Shown here: piece by piece, positions 1-7,902 of the stretch
Numbering within the stretch: the stretch's first letter is position 1
Layout: the number at the start of each line of letters is the position of its first letter
From: Lachnospiraceae bacterium
GTDB taxonomy: Bacteria; Bacillota; Clostridia; Lachnospirales; Lachnospiraceae
DNA: 64,000 nt
Reading direction: 5' to 3'
Assembly: GCA_910575035.1 (NCBI GenBank)
Contig: CAJTDL010000008.1
Coordinates: forward strand, 62,001-126,000
The notes under the pieces: generated by a model
What the model was told of the DNA's origin: nothing
The model's database searches: none
The model's input: the letters and a program-made list of their open reading frames with translations, nothing else
Made by a program: the position numbers and the translations under genes

Positions 1-94
1 GGATAAGCAGGAGGGTATCCCTTTTCCCATTCTGATAATGCTCCACATAGACCTTTCGCTGATCCCCCATTACAGCCATCTTTTCCGTAACCAT
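1..94 (-). CDS. 5' end of an unrecognised gene cut by the window edge
   Basis: An ATG at 94-92 follows the TAA stop of the upstream gene (98-96) by one base and is preceded by a purine-rich GGGGGG stretch. Thirty-one codons are readable, beginning MVTEKMAVMGDQRK and continuing without a stop to the edge. The spacing says it is the next gene of the radical-SAM operon. Too little is visible to name a family. Confidence 0.55.
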   Translation of the reverse strand, partial: MVTEKMAVMGDQRKVYVEHYQNGKRDTLLLI

Positions 95-95
95 C

Positions 96-1442
96 TTATC
101 CCCCCGCCCCTCCTAACCTTTCTTCTATCACCTTCGCCACAGCCTGGTCAAAGGCACTGTCCCAAAATTCCCGGTTCATCTTTTCCACTGTTATCTTAGG
201 CGTAAACATCTGGTTCCGTAAAAATATACAGCCTTTACAATACTTTGGCAGCTCCCCTTGGGCAAACATCCCCCGCAGCTTCTGATAGAGCCTTCCATTC
301 CAAATCTCCTCAAAAGGCAGCTGGTTCAGGTTACCCAAGCTATGCAGCCAGTTGACACAGCACAAAAACACATCCCCATTCAAGTCAATATAAGGCTCCT
401 CTGCAAAATAATCACAGATCCCCCTGCACCGATAACCACTGGCTCTGGCAAAATCCTCCTCTAATGCGGAAATGGTATTCCCATCCAGGCTCAAAGCCCT
501 ATATTTCTCTTTTAGCCTATCCTGAAAATCTTGGGACGGAAACAAGGGATAACGGCTGATCTCCTTCTGCTCCCATGCAAGCCCCCGCCCTTTTGCATCC
601 ACGGGAACCTGAGGATATGCAATCCCAATCCCGGCTCTTTCTGCTTCCCTGGCTGCTTTCTGCAGATATTTCTGAAAAACTGCCGCATAATTTCCCGGGG
701 CGTCCTTCTGATTTTCCAAAAATCCCTGCGGCGTCATATCCACAATTGTAATATGGCAGCACCCAAGTTCCGCCGCCAAACGGACAATCCCCGGAAGCTC
801 TGCCAAATTCTGGCGCATTGCCACCGTATGCATCCGCATGTTCAGCTGATTCCCATAACGCCGCAGCATCCTGGCATTTGCCTTCATCTTCTCAAAGCTC
901 AGTCCCTTGCGTATGCCCTCATAAACCTCCTTTGAACACCCGTCACATGAAATCGTAATACTCTGAAATGCCTGATGGATTGCCCCTGCCAAATGCTCAT
1001 CCATATAAGCCATATTTGTATTGCAGGTTACACGTATCCCATAGCTGTGATACCATTCAATAAACGCCGCAATCTGAGGATGGGCAAGCGGCTCGCCCAC
1101 CCCATGCAGCGTAATTTTTTCCACATAGGGCAGCAACGGCCGGACCTTCTCTTGAAAAACCTCATCTGCAAAGCGCGCCTTATGGTTCTGGGTAAAAAAA
1201 TGGCTGCACATAATACACTGGGCATTGCAGATATTGCTGTGCTCAATCTGCAGCCTGGGCGGATAATAATGGACAGCCCCGCACTGCTCCCGCTGGTCCT
1301 CTTCCATAATCCTCCGATTGGCCTTTTTCACTTCCGCCCAGTTTCCCTCTTTCTTATATTGCTCACGTAATTCCACAAGGCCTTTCCATGCCTGCACCTG
1401 TCCCATCTCCCTCACCTCACTTTTCTGCCCTCCCTCATCCAA
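96..1442 (-). CDS. radical SAM/SPASM protein, paralogue 1
   Basis: A 448-residue radical-SAM enzyme. The 4Fe-4S-binding CNAQCIMC motif is at residues 72-79 (Cys72, 76, 79), and the C-terminal SPASM region shows CRGIC, then a CC pair after an IDLNGD strand, then WNG, then CKGC. The family cleaves SAM to a 5'-deoxyadenosyl radical, and SPASM domains carry auxiliary Fe-S clusters. Substrates range from peptides to sugars, so the substrate here is unknown. It is one of five similar proteins in this operon, all sharing the CxGIC...CC...CxxC tail. No small precursor-peptide gene sits beside it. Met13 is an alternative start, with GAGG eight bases upstream. Confidence 0.9.
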   Translation of the reverse strand: MDEGGQKSEVREMGQVQAWKGLVELREQYKKEGNWAEVKKANRRIMEEDQREQCGAVHYYPPRLQIEHSNICNAQCIMCSHFFTQNHKARFADEVFQEKVRPLLPYVEKITLHGVGEPLAHPQIAAFIEWYHSYGIRVTCNTNMAYMDEHLAGAIHQAFQSITISCDGCSKEVYEGIRKGLSFEKMKANARMLRRYGNQLNMRMHTVAMRQNLAELPGIVRLAAELGCCHITIVDMTPQGFLENQKDAPGNYAAVFQKYLQKAAREAERAGIGIAYPQVPVDAKGRGLAWEQKEISRYPLFPSQDFQDRLKEKYRALSLDGNTISALEEDFARASGYRCRGICDYFAEEPYIDLNGDVFLCCVNWLHSLGNLNQLPFEEIWNGRLYQKLRGMFAQGELPKYCKGCIFLRNQMFTPKITVEKMNREFWDSAFDQAVAKVIEERLGGAGG

Positions 1443-1469
1443 ACCAATTCCCCGCCTTACTTTTCTGCC

Positions 1470-2873
1470 TTATCCTATCTGACCCTGCCCCATCTCCTTT
1501 GCCTGTTCAGCCAGGCTATGCAAAAGCTTTGAGAACTCATTTTCATAAAAGGACTCATCTATAGAGGTCAATTTCAAACGGCTCATTGCATCCCCCTTCA
1601 AAAAAGAACATGCATTGCAGTACTTTGGCAATTTCCCCCTGTAGAAATTTCGGCGTACCGCCTGGTAAGCCTCCCCATTCCAGATATCCCCAAAACTATC
1701 CGCTTCCTTTAGGTTCCCATAAACATGCACGCCGTCAATACAGCAGGCAAAAAGCTCCCCATAGGGTGATAAAAACGGCGTTTCTGCAAAATTATTGCAG
1801 ATCCCTTCACACCCTGTCCTCCCAGCCTCCCCCACATTATCCACAGAGGCCTTGATCAGCGGCTTCACCATATGAAGCTTCTTATACGTCTCCTGTAACT
1901 GCCGCTGCACCCTGGCGTCCGGGAACAAGGGATACTGTTCCATCTGTGCCTGCTCCTCCTCCATCGTTATGGAACTGTCACAATGAAATACATGCTGTGG
2001 CAGGCTGACCAGTTTCACCCTGCTTTTCGCCGCTGCCTCCTGTACTTTTTCCAGATAATAGCGGGCAGTTTTGGGATAATGGCGGATCTCATCCCATTCA
2101 TTTCCCATCAGCTTCTGTGCTGTCAGATCCATAATTGCCACAGAATCTACCCCCAGCTTTTCCGCAAAAGGAATGATTTCCGGAAGCTCTTTCAAATTCT
2201 GGCGCATTGCTACCACATTCATGCGGATATGCAAATCCGGGCAAATCCGCCGCAGCAACCATACATTCTCACAAAACCCCTCATAAGGCACCTTCCTTCG
2301 GATCCCCTCAAAAGTCTCCTTCCTCGGGGAATCACAGGATATCACAATATCCTGAAAAGAATCCCGAATGCACCGCGCCAATTCCTCATCCATAACAGAC
2401 ATATTCGTATTGCAGGATACCTCGGCTCCATAAGCCCTGTACAGCCCTATATATTCCTGGATCCTGGGATGCAGAAAAGGCTCCCCGATCCCATGGAGCA
2501 GCACCTTATCCACATAGGGCAAAATCCCTTCCAGCTTACGGATCACATCCTCCTCTATAAACCCCCTCCCATAATTGTCCGTATAAAAATGGGAACACAT
2601 GATACACTGGGCATTGCACAAATTTGTATGCTCTACTAATATTTTAGGCGGAAAATAAGACACCCTCTCCCGCTTTTCCTCCAAATCCATTTCCAGAAAG
2701 ATATGGTTCACCAGCTTCACCAGCTTCCACCTCTCCTGCCGCAAATACCCTTCCTGAATCCCCTTTAACATTCCCCTGTCCTTCCGCTCCCACATAAAAG
2801 AATCATCCTGCCTTCTCAATTCTTCTATCAGCTTTTCTATCCCCATACCTCCGCTATCCTTCCCATATCCCAT
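1470..2873 (-). CDS. radical SAM/SPASM protein, paralogue 2
   Basis: 467 residues. The cluster motif CNAQCIMC covers residues 86-93 and is identical in sequence to that of the downstream paralogue ending at 96. The tail reads CEGIC, a CC pair in FACCIDG, WNG, and CNAC. About 80 residues of charged helical sequence precede the radical-SAM core. The two genes are separated by only 27 bases and are probably cotranscribed. The initiator is uncertain: Met10 follows a GGAGG that is too close, while Met1 has a weak AGG-type site. The substrate cannot be inferred from the sequence. Confidence 0.9.
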   Translation of the reverse strand: MGYGKDSGGMGIEKLIEELRRQDDSFMWERKDRGMLKGIQEGYLRQERWKLVKLVNHIFLEMDLEEKRERVSYFPPKILVEHTNLCNAQCIMCSHFYTDNYGRGFIEEDVIRKLEGILPYVDKVLLHGIGEPFLHPRIQEYIGLYRAYGAEVSCNTNMSVMDEELARCIRDSFQDIVISCDSPRKETFEGIRRKVPYEGFCENVWLLRRICPDLHIRMNVVAMRQNLKELPEIIPFAEKLGVDSVAIMDLTAQKLMGNEWDEIRHYPKTARYYLEKVQEAAAKSRVKLVSLPQHVFHCDSSITMEEEQAQMEQYPLFPDARVQRQLQETYKKLHMVKPLIKASVDNVGEAGRTGCEGICNNFAETPFLSPYGELFACCIDGVHVYGNLKEADSFGDIWNGEAYQAVRRNFYRGKLPKYCNACSFLKGDAMSRLKLTSIDESFYENEFSKLLHSLAEQAKEMGQGQIG

Positions 2874-2882
2874 TCCTGTAAG

Positions 2883-4001
2883 CTACCTGCATACCCAATC
2901 CTGCAGCCTGGCCTGCCCCATAAAACATACTTCCCAAGGAAAAAACTCTTTCTCCATTTTACAATGGCCGCACAATTCCAACGGACAGTCCAGCCGTCGG
3001 TTAATTTCTTCCCCATCAATCCCTTCCTCATACAAATCAATCCACCCATCCACTGGAATCCCCATATGGTAAACCCGATTCAGCACTTCCGTAGAAAACG
3101 GCACAATACATGCTGCAATCTTCCCGTCCCGCAAGCTATGGCAGGTTCTGGTAGAGCACTCCCGGAACACAGCCTCTTTCTCACTGCCGCCCCCTAATGT
3201 AAACCTCTTATAAAATTCTGTGACCGGCGAAATATTCGCTTCTATCCCATAAGCATGCAGCACCTGCCCAATCTTATCCCATGCCTCCACTGTCGGCGGA
3301 TACTGGGAAATATCCAAGATCACCTGATACTCTGTCATCGCTTCCAGCAATTCCTCCCCCACCCTCGGAAGCAGCAGCCCATTTGTAACAATATGTATCT
3401 CTGAAACCGGAAAACAGTTTCTGGTAGCTGCAATATATGACTTTAACTCCTGATTCAAAAACGGCTCCCCGCCCATCAGCCGGATCAGCCCCACCCCTGC
3501 ATAAAGCTGCTGAAGCCTGCGAAGATCCCTCTGGTACCTCTCCAGATCCGGAAAACTCCTTTCCAGGATATTGGCACAATGCCCGCATCCCTTACAATTC
3601 AGGTTACAATGGTCTGCCACATGGAATTCAAATCCCATCAGCCATGGCTTCTTCGGATCTACCGGAACAAAAAACTGCTCTTTCTCATTTTTCTCTCTGC
3701 GAATCTCACCAGCCGGAACCAAATACACCTGTACATTTTCTGAATCCCTTAGCTTTTTCAGCAACTCTGGCATCCGCTTTGCCGCACTGGGCAAAATAAC
3801 TGCACAAGGATTTCCCGCTTTGTCCCTCTCTGCTAGTTCTGCAAAACCAATCACGGGAAGCCCTTCAAACTCCCCTGCCTCCCCTGCTTTTTCACTAAGC
3901 ATCGCCTCCACGGCAAATTCCTCCCCAAACTGCTCCCTGGTTTTTTCCAAAACAATTGCCGCTGACCGCCCCACCCCATAAATCACTGCGCTGCGTCCCA
4001 T
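2883..4001 (-). CDS. radical SAM protein with N-terminal nucleotide-binding-like domain
   Basis: About 372 residues. It differs from its SPASM neighbours: roughly the first 110 residues look like a small Rossmann-type domain (start MGRSAVIYGVGRSAAIV, a glycine-rich turn after a beta strand). Such domains are found fused to sugar-modifying enzymes. The radical-SAM motif CNLNCKGC follows near residue 132, with RLMGGEPFLN about 30 residues on. The tail has further cysteines (CSTRTC, CPLELCGHC), consistent with an auxiliary cluster. The start was placed at ATG 4001 because AGGTGA lies five bases upstream. A GTG at 4010 overlapping the upstream TGA is the alternative. Substrate unknown. Confidence 0.85.
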   Translation of the reverse strand: MGRSAVIYGVGRSAAIVLEKTREQFGEEFAVEAMLSEKAGEAGEFEGLPVIGFAELAERDKAGNPCAVILPSAAKRMPELLKKLRDSENVQVYLVPAGEIRREKNEKEQFFVPVDPKKPWLMGFEFHVADHCNLNCKGCGHCANILERSFPDLERYQRDLRRLQQLYAGVGLIRLMGGEPFLNQELKSYIAATRNCFPVSEIHIVTNGLLLPRVGEELLEAMTEYQVILDISQYPPTVEAWDKIGQVLHAYGIEANISPVTEFYKRFTLGGGSEKEAVFRECSTRTCHSLRDGKIAACIVPFSTEVLNRVYHMGIPVDGWIDLYEEGIDGEEINRRLDCPLELCGHCKMEKEFFPWEVCFMGQARLQDWVCR

Positions 4002-4006
4002 TCTTA

Positions 4007-5401
4007 TCACCTATTTTCCCAAAAAACCCCGTCGTCAAAAAATGCCTCATCCAAATCCGCCACATAAAACGGATATGCCTGCACCGCCTGGCAGCTGCTG
4101 GCCATAGCATATCGGCACCCAATGCAAAAATCCGGCAATTCCCCTGCAAAAAAGGCCTGCCTGCACCTGCTGTAAACCTCCCCATTCCATATTTCTTCCA
4201 GGGAGTCCTCCAGCAGGTTCCCCACCCCTTTCGTCTTGCCAAAACAACATAATGTCAGGTTCCCCCGCACATCAATATAAATCTTTTCAAAAATATTCTT
4301 ACAAATCCCCTCGCAATGGTACTGCCCCGCTGGAACCTTCCGCACCCGCTGCACCTGATGGAGCTCCTGATAGGCTTCCAGGAACCTCTGCCTTTCCCCC
4401 TTACTGTATGTGCGCTTTTCTGCCGCAAGGCCTGCTTCCTGGAAAATCCTCCTTTCCCTATCTGCCCCATCTGTTTCCCTCATTCCCCCAAAAGCCTTCC
4501 CTTCCATCACTTGCTTACCGCCTTTTCCTGGTGCCTCTTTTCCCTTCTGTTTTTCATTGTCCCCTCCTGGCATCACTTTCCCTTTCTCTTTTTCCCTATC
4601 CCCTCCTGGCATCACTTTCCCTTTCTCTTTTTCCCCATTTCCTTTATAATCCCAATTAATAACCAGAAACAACCCATTCTTATCTGCATATGCCTTGGCT
4701 TCGTCCAGAGCCCTTGCCGTAATCTGCGGATAATGCATGGGATTATCCGCCCCATTTTTCAAATACTCCGTGGTAAGCAGGCTGCTGAACATCACGCGCC
4801 TTACCCCGCATCCCTTTAAAAACTTAAGCAGCGGCACAAGCTCCAGCAGGTTCTGCCGCATAACCACAGCATTTGCCATTACCTTTTCCGGATCCATATA
4901 ATTCATCAGCATCCTCAGGTTTTCTGCAAACCGCGCAAAATTTCCCCCTTGCCGAATGGATTCATACACCTCCTTCGATCCGCCATCGCAGGAAACAGTC
5001 AAAAGGGAAAAATGCTTTGCCAGAAATTTTGCCAGATCTTCTGTCAGCAGGGAAAGGTTCGTCGTCATACAGATCTGAAGCCCACAGCCTGCCAGCTCCT
5101 CTACCGCCTCCTTAAAATATGGATAGAGCAGCGGCTCCCCATCCCCCTGCAGCATCACACGCTTACAATAGGGAAACAGCGGCTTTAATTTTTCCCATAC
5201 CGATGAATCCAAATGGCGTGCCTGGGCATTCCCGGCCAGGGCATGGGGGCACATTGCGCAGCGGTAATTACAATAAGATGTAATCTCAATATCCATATCC
5301 TTGGGCAAAAACGAAACTACCCTATTTTTTTCCTTCAAATCATTCAAAAGAATCTCCTGATTCCTTTTCTTTAATTCCTGCAATTCAATCCCCGGCTCCA
5401 T
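4007..5401 (-). CDS. radical SAM/SPASM protein, paralogue 3, with repeat insertion
   Basis: 464 residues. CNYRCAMC is at residues 44-51, and the SPASM tail has CEGIC, a CC pair in LTLCCFG, WNG, and CIGC. Between the radical-SAM core and the tail lies a Lys/Glu/Gly-rich insert of about 55 residues made of a 13-residue repeat (core KEKGKVMPGGD); the paralogues lack it. The ATG at 5401 overlaps the 3' end of the amidohydrolase gene by 17 bases and is preceded by AAAGGGGG. The insert is predicted to be a flexible linker, since it contains no hydrophobic core. Substrate unknown. Confidence 0.88.
   Translation of the reverse strand: MEPGIELQELKKRNQEILLNDLKEKNRVVSFLPKDMDIEITSYCNYRCAMCPHALAGNAQARHLDSSVWEKLKPLFPYCKRVMLQGDGEPLLYPYFKEAVEELAGCGLQICMTTNLSLLTEDLAKFLAKHFSLLTVSCDGGSKEVYESIRQGGNFARFAENLRMLMNYMDPEKVMANAVVMRQNLLELVPLLKFLKGCGVRRVMFSSLLTTEYLKNGADNPMHYPQITARALDEAKAYADKNGLFLVINWDYKGNGEKEKGKVMPGGDREKEKGKVMPGGDNEKQKGKEAPGKGGKQVMEGKAFGGMRETDGADRERRIFQEAGLAAEKRTYSKGERQRFLEAYQELHQVQRVRKVPAGQYHCEGICKNIFEKIYIDVRGNLTLCCFGKTKGVGNLLEDSLEEIWNGEVYSRCRQAFFAGELPDFCIGCRYAMASSCQAVQAYPFYVADLDEAFFDDGVFWENR
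4522..4638. repeat. 39-bp tandem repeat inside a coding region, about 3 units
   Basis: Two nearly identical 39-bp units lie at 4561-4599 and 4600-4638, each starting CCCCTCCTGGCATCACTTTC on the plus strand. A degenerate third unit is at 4522-4560. The length is a multiple of three, so the reading frame is kept and a 13-residue unit is repeated in the protein. Confidence 0.9.
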
Positions 5402-6461
5402 CCCATTCCCCCTTTCTGCCTAGCTTTAAAATCTTTGCCGCATTTTTGTAATAAACCTTTTCCAAAACTTCTTTTCCCAACTGTATCCCATAAATATTCC
5501 AGCGGCCGCCCCAGGATGGGTTCTGGGGATTGTGGGGAAAATACTCGTCCTTCGTTTCCAAAAAGCGATACCATATTTCATAACACTGCCCCTCCCCTGC
5601 AAAATAATCTGTCCCAAACAGAATCCGGTCCTGGTGCTTTTCAAAAAAGGACGCCGATGTATAAGGCTGCCGCCCCAATTCTGATAAGCAGGCAGCCGTG
5701 TCAACATACATATTAGGGTATTGCTCCATCCACCTTCCCACCTGCCGCAGGTTTGACGGCCAGGATCCCATATGGGCTATAATAAAGACCGTTTTCTTAT
5801 TTTCCTGTAATAACCTTTCCTGCTGTTCCATCAGCCCCTGGAAAGAAAGAGCCGGATCCTGCGCATAACACCATTTGGGCATTGCCAAAAGCTCCTCCAT
5901 GCGCTCATTACTCCCGTCCGGTTCTTTAAAAAAAGCCGGCGGGTCGGCTGCATGGACTGTCACCGGCCATCCCCGTGCCGCCGCTTCTTCCCAGATCACA
6001 GAAAGCCTGGGGTCGGCGAGGAATACATGCGCTCCCCCCACCTGCATCTGCAAAGTCAAGTTTTTCCATATTTTTATCCCAAAGATCTGTTCCCTGTCAA
6101 ACTGCCCAAACTGCCTGCGTATATCCTGCTCAAAATCCTTTTTCCCCAGGCTGGAAAAGTCAATCGGGGCAAACCGATACAAAAAATGATCAATCCGCTT
6201 TGTCTTTTTCTTCTTTCTATCATAGGGTGATCCGGAAAATATGGAAAGGTCTGCCGCCCTGCAGACGCCTTTTTGCCGCAATTGGGCGCATGCCGTTTTT
6301 GCGCTGTATCTTTTTTCAAAAAACTCATTCCGATATTTCGCCCCAAAATGCGTATGCATATCAATCACAGGACAGGATGGCTTTGCGGCCCTATGGGCCG
6401 GCGTTACCAATTCACTGACTGGCCTGTAATCCTTTAATAGGGCGCCATCTAAGTTATTCAC
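5385..6461 (-). CDS. amidohydrolase-family metal-dependent hydrolase
   Basis: 358 residues of the amidohydrolase 2 (COG2159-like) TIM-barrel type. The metal-binding HxH is at residues 36-38 (IDMHTHFG), further likely ligands are His170 (VTVHAADPP) and His230 (IIAHMGSWP), and the usual C-terminal Asp is in LFGTDYF at 285. The family hydrolyses or decarboxylates small carboxylic or cyclic substrates. The GTG start at 6461 overlaps the previous gene by eight bases and has AAGGAG seven bases upstream, so translation is probably coupled. Its place between radical-SAM genes suggests it acts on the same metabolite, but that is inference. Confidence 0.85.
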   Translation of the reverse strand: MNNLDGALLKDYRPVSELVTPAHRAAKPSCPVIDMHTHFGAKYRNEFFEKRYSAKTACAQLRQKGVCRAADLSIFSGSPYDRKKKKTKRIDHFLYRFAPIDFSSLGKKDFEQDIRRQFGQFDREQIFGIKIWKNLTLQMQVGGAHVFLADPRLSVIWEEAAARGWPVTVHAADPPAFFKEPDGSNERMEELLAMPKWCYAQDPALSFQGLMEQQERLLQENKKTVFIIAHMGSWPSNLRQVGRWMEQYPNMYVDTAACLSELGRQPYTSASFFEKHQDRILFGTDYFAGEGQCYEIWYRFLETKDEYFPHNPQNPSWGGRWNIYGIQLGKEVLEKVYYKNAAKILKLGRKGEWDGAGD

Positions 6462-7902
6462 TCTGTTTCTCCTTGCGGTTCACTGTTTCCAAATATGTTT
6501 TCCGATCCAACACATCCAGATATTTTAATTGATCCAAAATAATAAAATTACAATTATTGCAGATGGAGGGGAGCTTCTTTTTCTGAAAGCAATCCCGTAT
6601 CATCTGGACACTGGGCGCCTGCCAATACTCTTTTATGGATGAAGCCTTCTTCAATTCTTCTGTATAATGGTAACCGTCCACACAGCATACCGCCAGCCTG
6701 CCATCCAGCGTACAGTAAAGCTGGCTGCTGAAAACATCACAGATCCCTTTGCAGCGGTGTATGCTTTCTGTTTCTGCTTCCCTGGCAATCCTCTGCCTGT
6801 CAAAAAGCAGGTTCGTATCATGCCGGACAGACAGTTCCTCCTCTTCCCCCAAGCCATGCTGCGCATGCAGGCGCTTTTGCTCCTGCTCCAGATTTTCTTC
6901 TTTTTCCCTGATAGCCTCTTTGGGGAAATGCAACTCCACCTTAAGCTGTTTTGCCCTTTTGCAGGCTTTCTTTAATTCCTGTGACAGCAGGTTTGGATAG
7001 AGGCCTGGAACATCGCCGTAATTCCCATTTTCCTCCATTGCGATCATCTCTGTCATACTTACTTTTGCAAACCCATACTCTGCGGCAAACTCCACAAGCT
7101 CCGCAAGCTGCCCCAGATTCTGCCGCATAATAACTGCAAACAGATTTAGGCGGACATGGGGGCATTTTTCCCTGACTTTCTTAACATTCTCCACAAACCT
7201 TTCAAAATGCAGCCCCTTGCGGATCCTCTCATAATCTGCTTTCTGCACCGACTCGCAGGACACATTGATCTCATCAAACAGCTGGTCTATATAAGGAAGG
7301 AGCTTATCCGGGACATAGGACAGATTGCTGTTGGCATATAGGCGGACCTGATATTTTTTGTACACTTCCATATAATCCAGAATGTGCTCTGCCAGAAACG
7401 GCTCCCCATATCCATGGAGCCCCACATACTGGCAAAAGGGCAAAAATGGCTCTATCCTTTGGAATGTGTCTTCAGACAGATCCCGGCACTTGCCCTTATC
7501 CGCATGGTAATGCCCGCACATAATGCATCTGGCATTGCAGCGGTTCGTATGCTCCAGCTGGATTTCCTTAGGGTAAAACAGCCAGGCCTTGTGCTGGTTC
7601 AGCCTGGATACCATAATCAAATACTCATTATAAATTTTAGCTGTTTTATAGTCCTTTTTTTCCAACAGCTCCTTTTGAAGCTGCAGGATTTCCCCTTCTT
7701 TTTCCATGCTCCATGCCTTATGGCCATAATAAAAGAAAAAGGAATAACAGCGCCTGGGGCACTTTTTTAAAAATTCCCTTCCAGCGCCATATTCCCCCGT
7801 CAAAATAACTTCGCGGCTCTGGCTGCCCTTCCCAATATACAGCTCTATTTCCCTGCGCAGAGCCTGATCCTCACAAATAAGCAATATATTATCCTCTACC
7901 AT
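6454..7902 (-). CDS. radical SAM/SPASM protein, paralogue 4
   Basis: 482 residues from the chosen start. CNARCIMC is at residues 122-129, and the tail reads CKGIC, CCVDGYHY and CNNC. It lacks the WNG motif of its paralogues (WQAP instead). It has an extra N-terminal region of about 110 residues (start MVEDNILLICEDQAL) that does not match the other four. The open frame extends upstream to 8094, but that part overlaps the preceding gene and looks non-coding. The start was therefore set near the end of the upstream gene, at ATG 7902 with ATG 7911 as the alternative. The two genes overlap by 14 bases. Confidence 0.87.
   Translation of the reverse strand: MVEDNILLICEDQALRREIELYIGKGSQSREVILTGEYGAGREFLKKCPRRCYSFFFYYGHKAWSMEKEGEILQLQKELLEKKDYKTAKIYNEYLIMVSRLNQHKAWLFYPKEIQLEHTNRCNARCIMCGHYHADKGKCRDLSEDTFQRIEPFLPFCQYVGLHGYGEPFLAEHILDYMEVYKKYQVRLYANSNLSYVPDKLLPYIDQLFDEINVSCESVQKADYERIRKGLHFERFVENVKKVREKCPHVRLNLFAVIMRQNLGQLAELVEFAAEYGFAKVSMTEMIAMEENGNYGDVPGLYPNLLSQELKKACKRAKQLKVELHFPKEAIREKEENLEQEQKRLHAQHGLGEEEELSVRHDTNLLFDRQRIAREAETESIHRCKGICDVFSSQLYCTLDGRLAVCCVDGYHYTEELKKASSIKEYWQAPSVQMIRDCFQKKKLPSICNNCNFIILDQLKYLDVLDRKTYLETVNRKEKQSE

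Noticed and set aside
4522-4638. CRISPR-like array
   Set aside because: Units are contiguous, in frame and without spacers; this is a coding tandem repeat.
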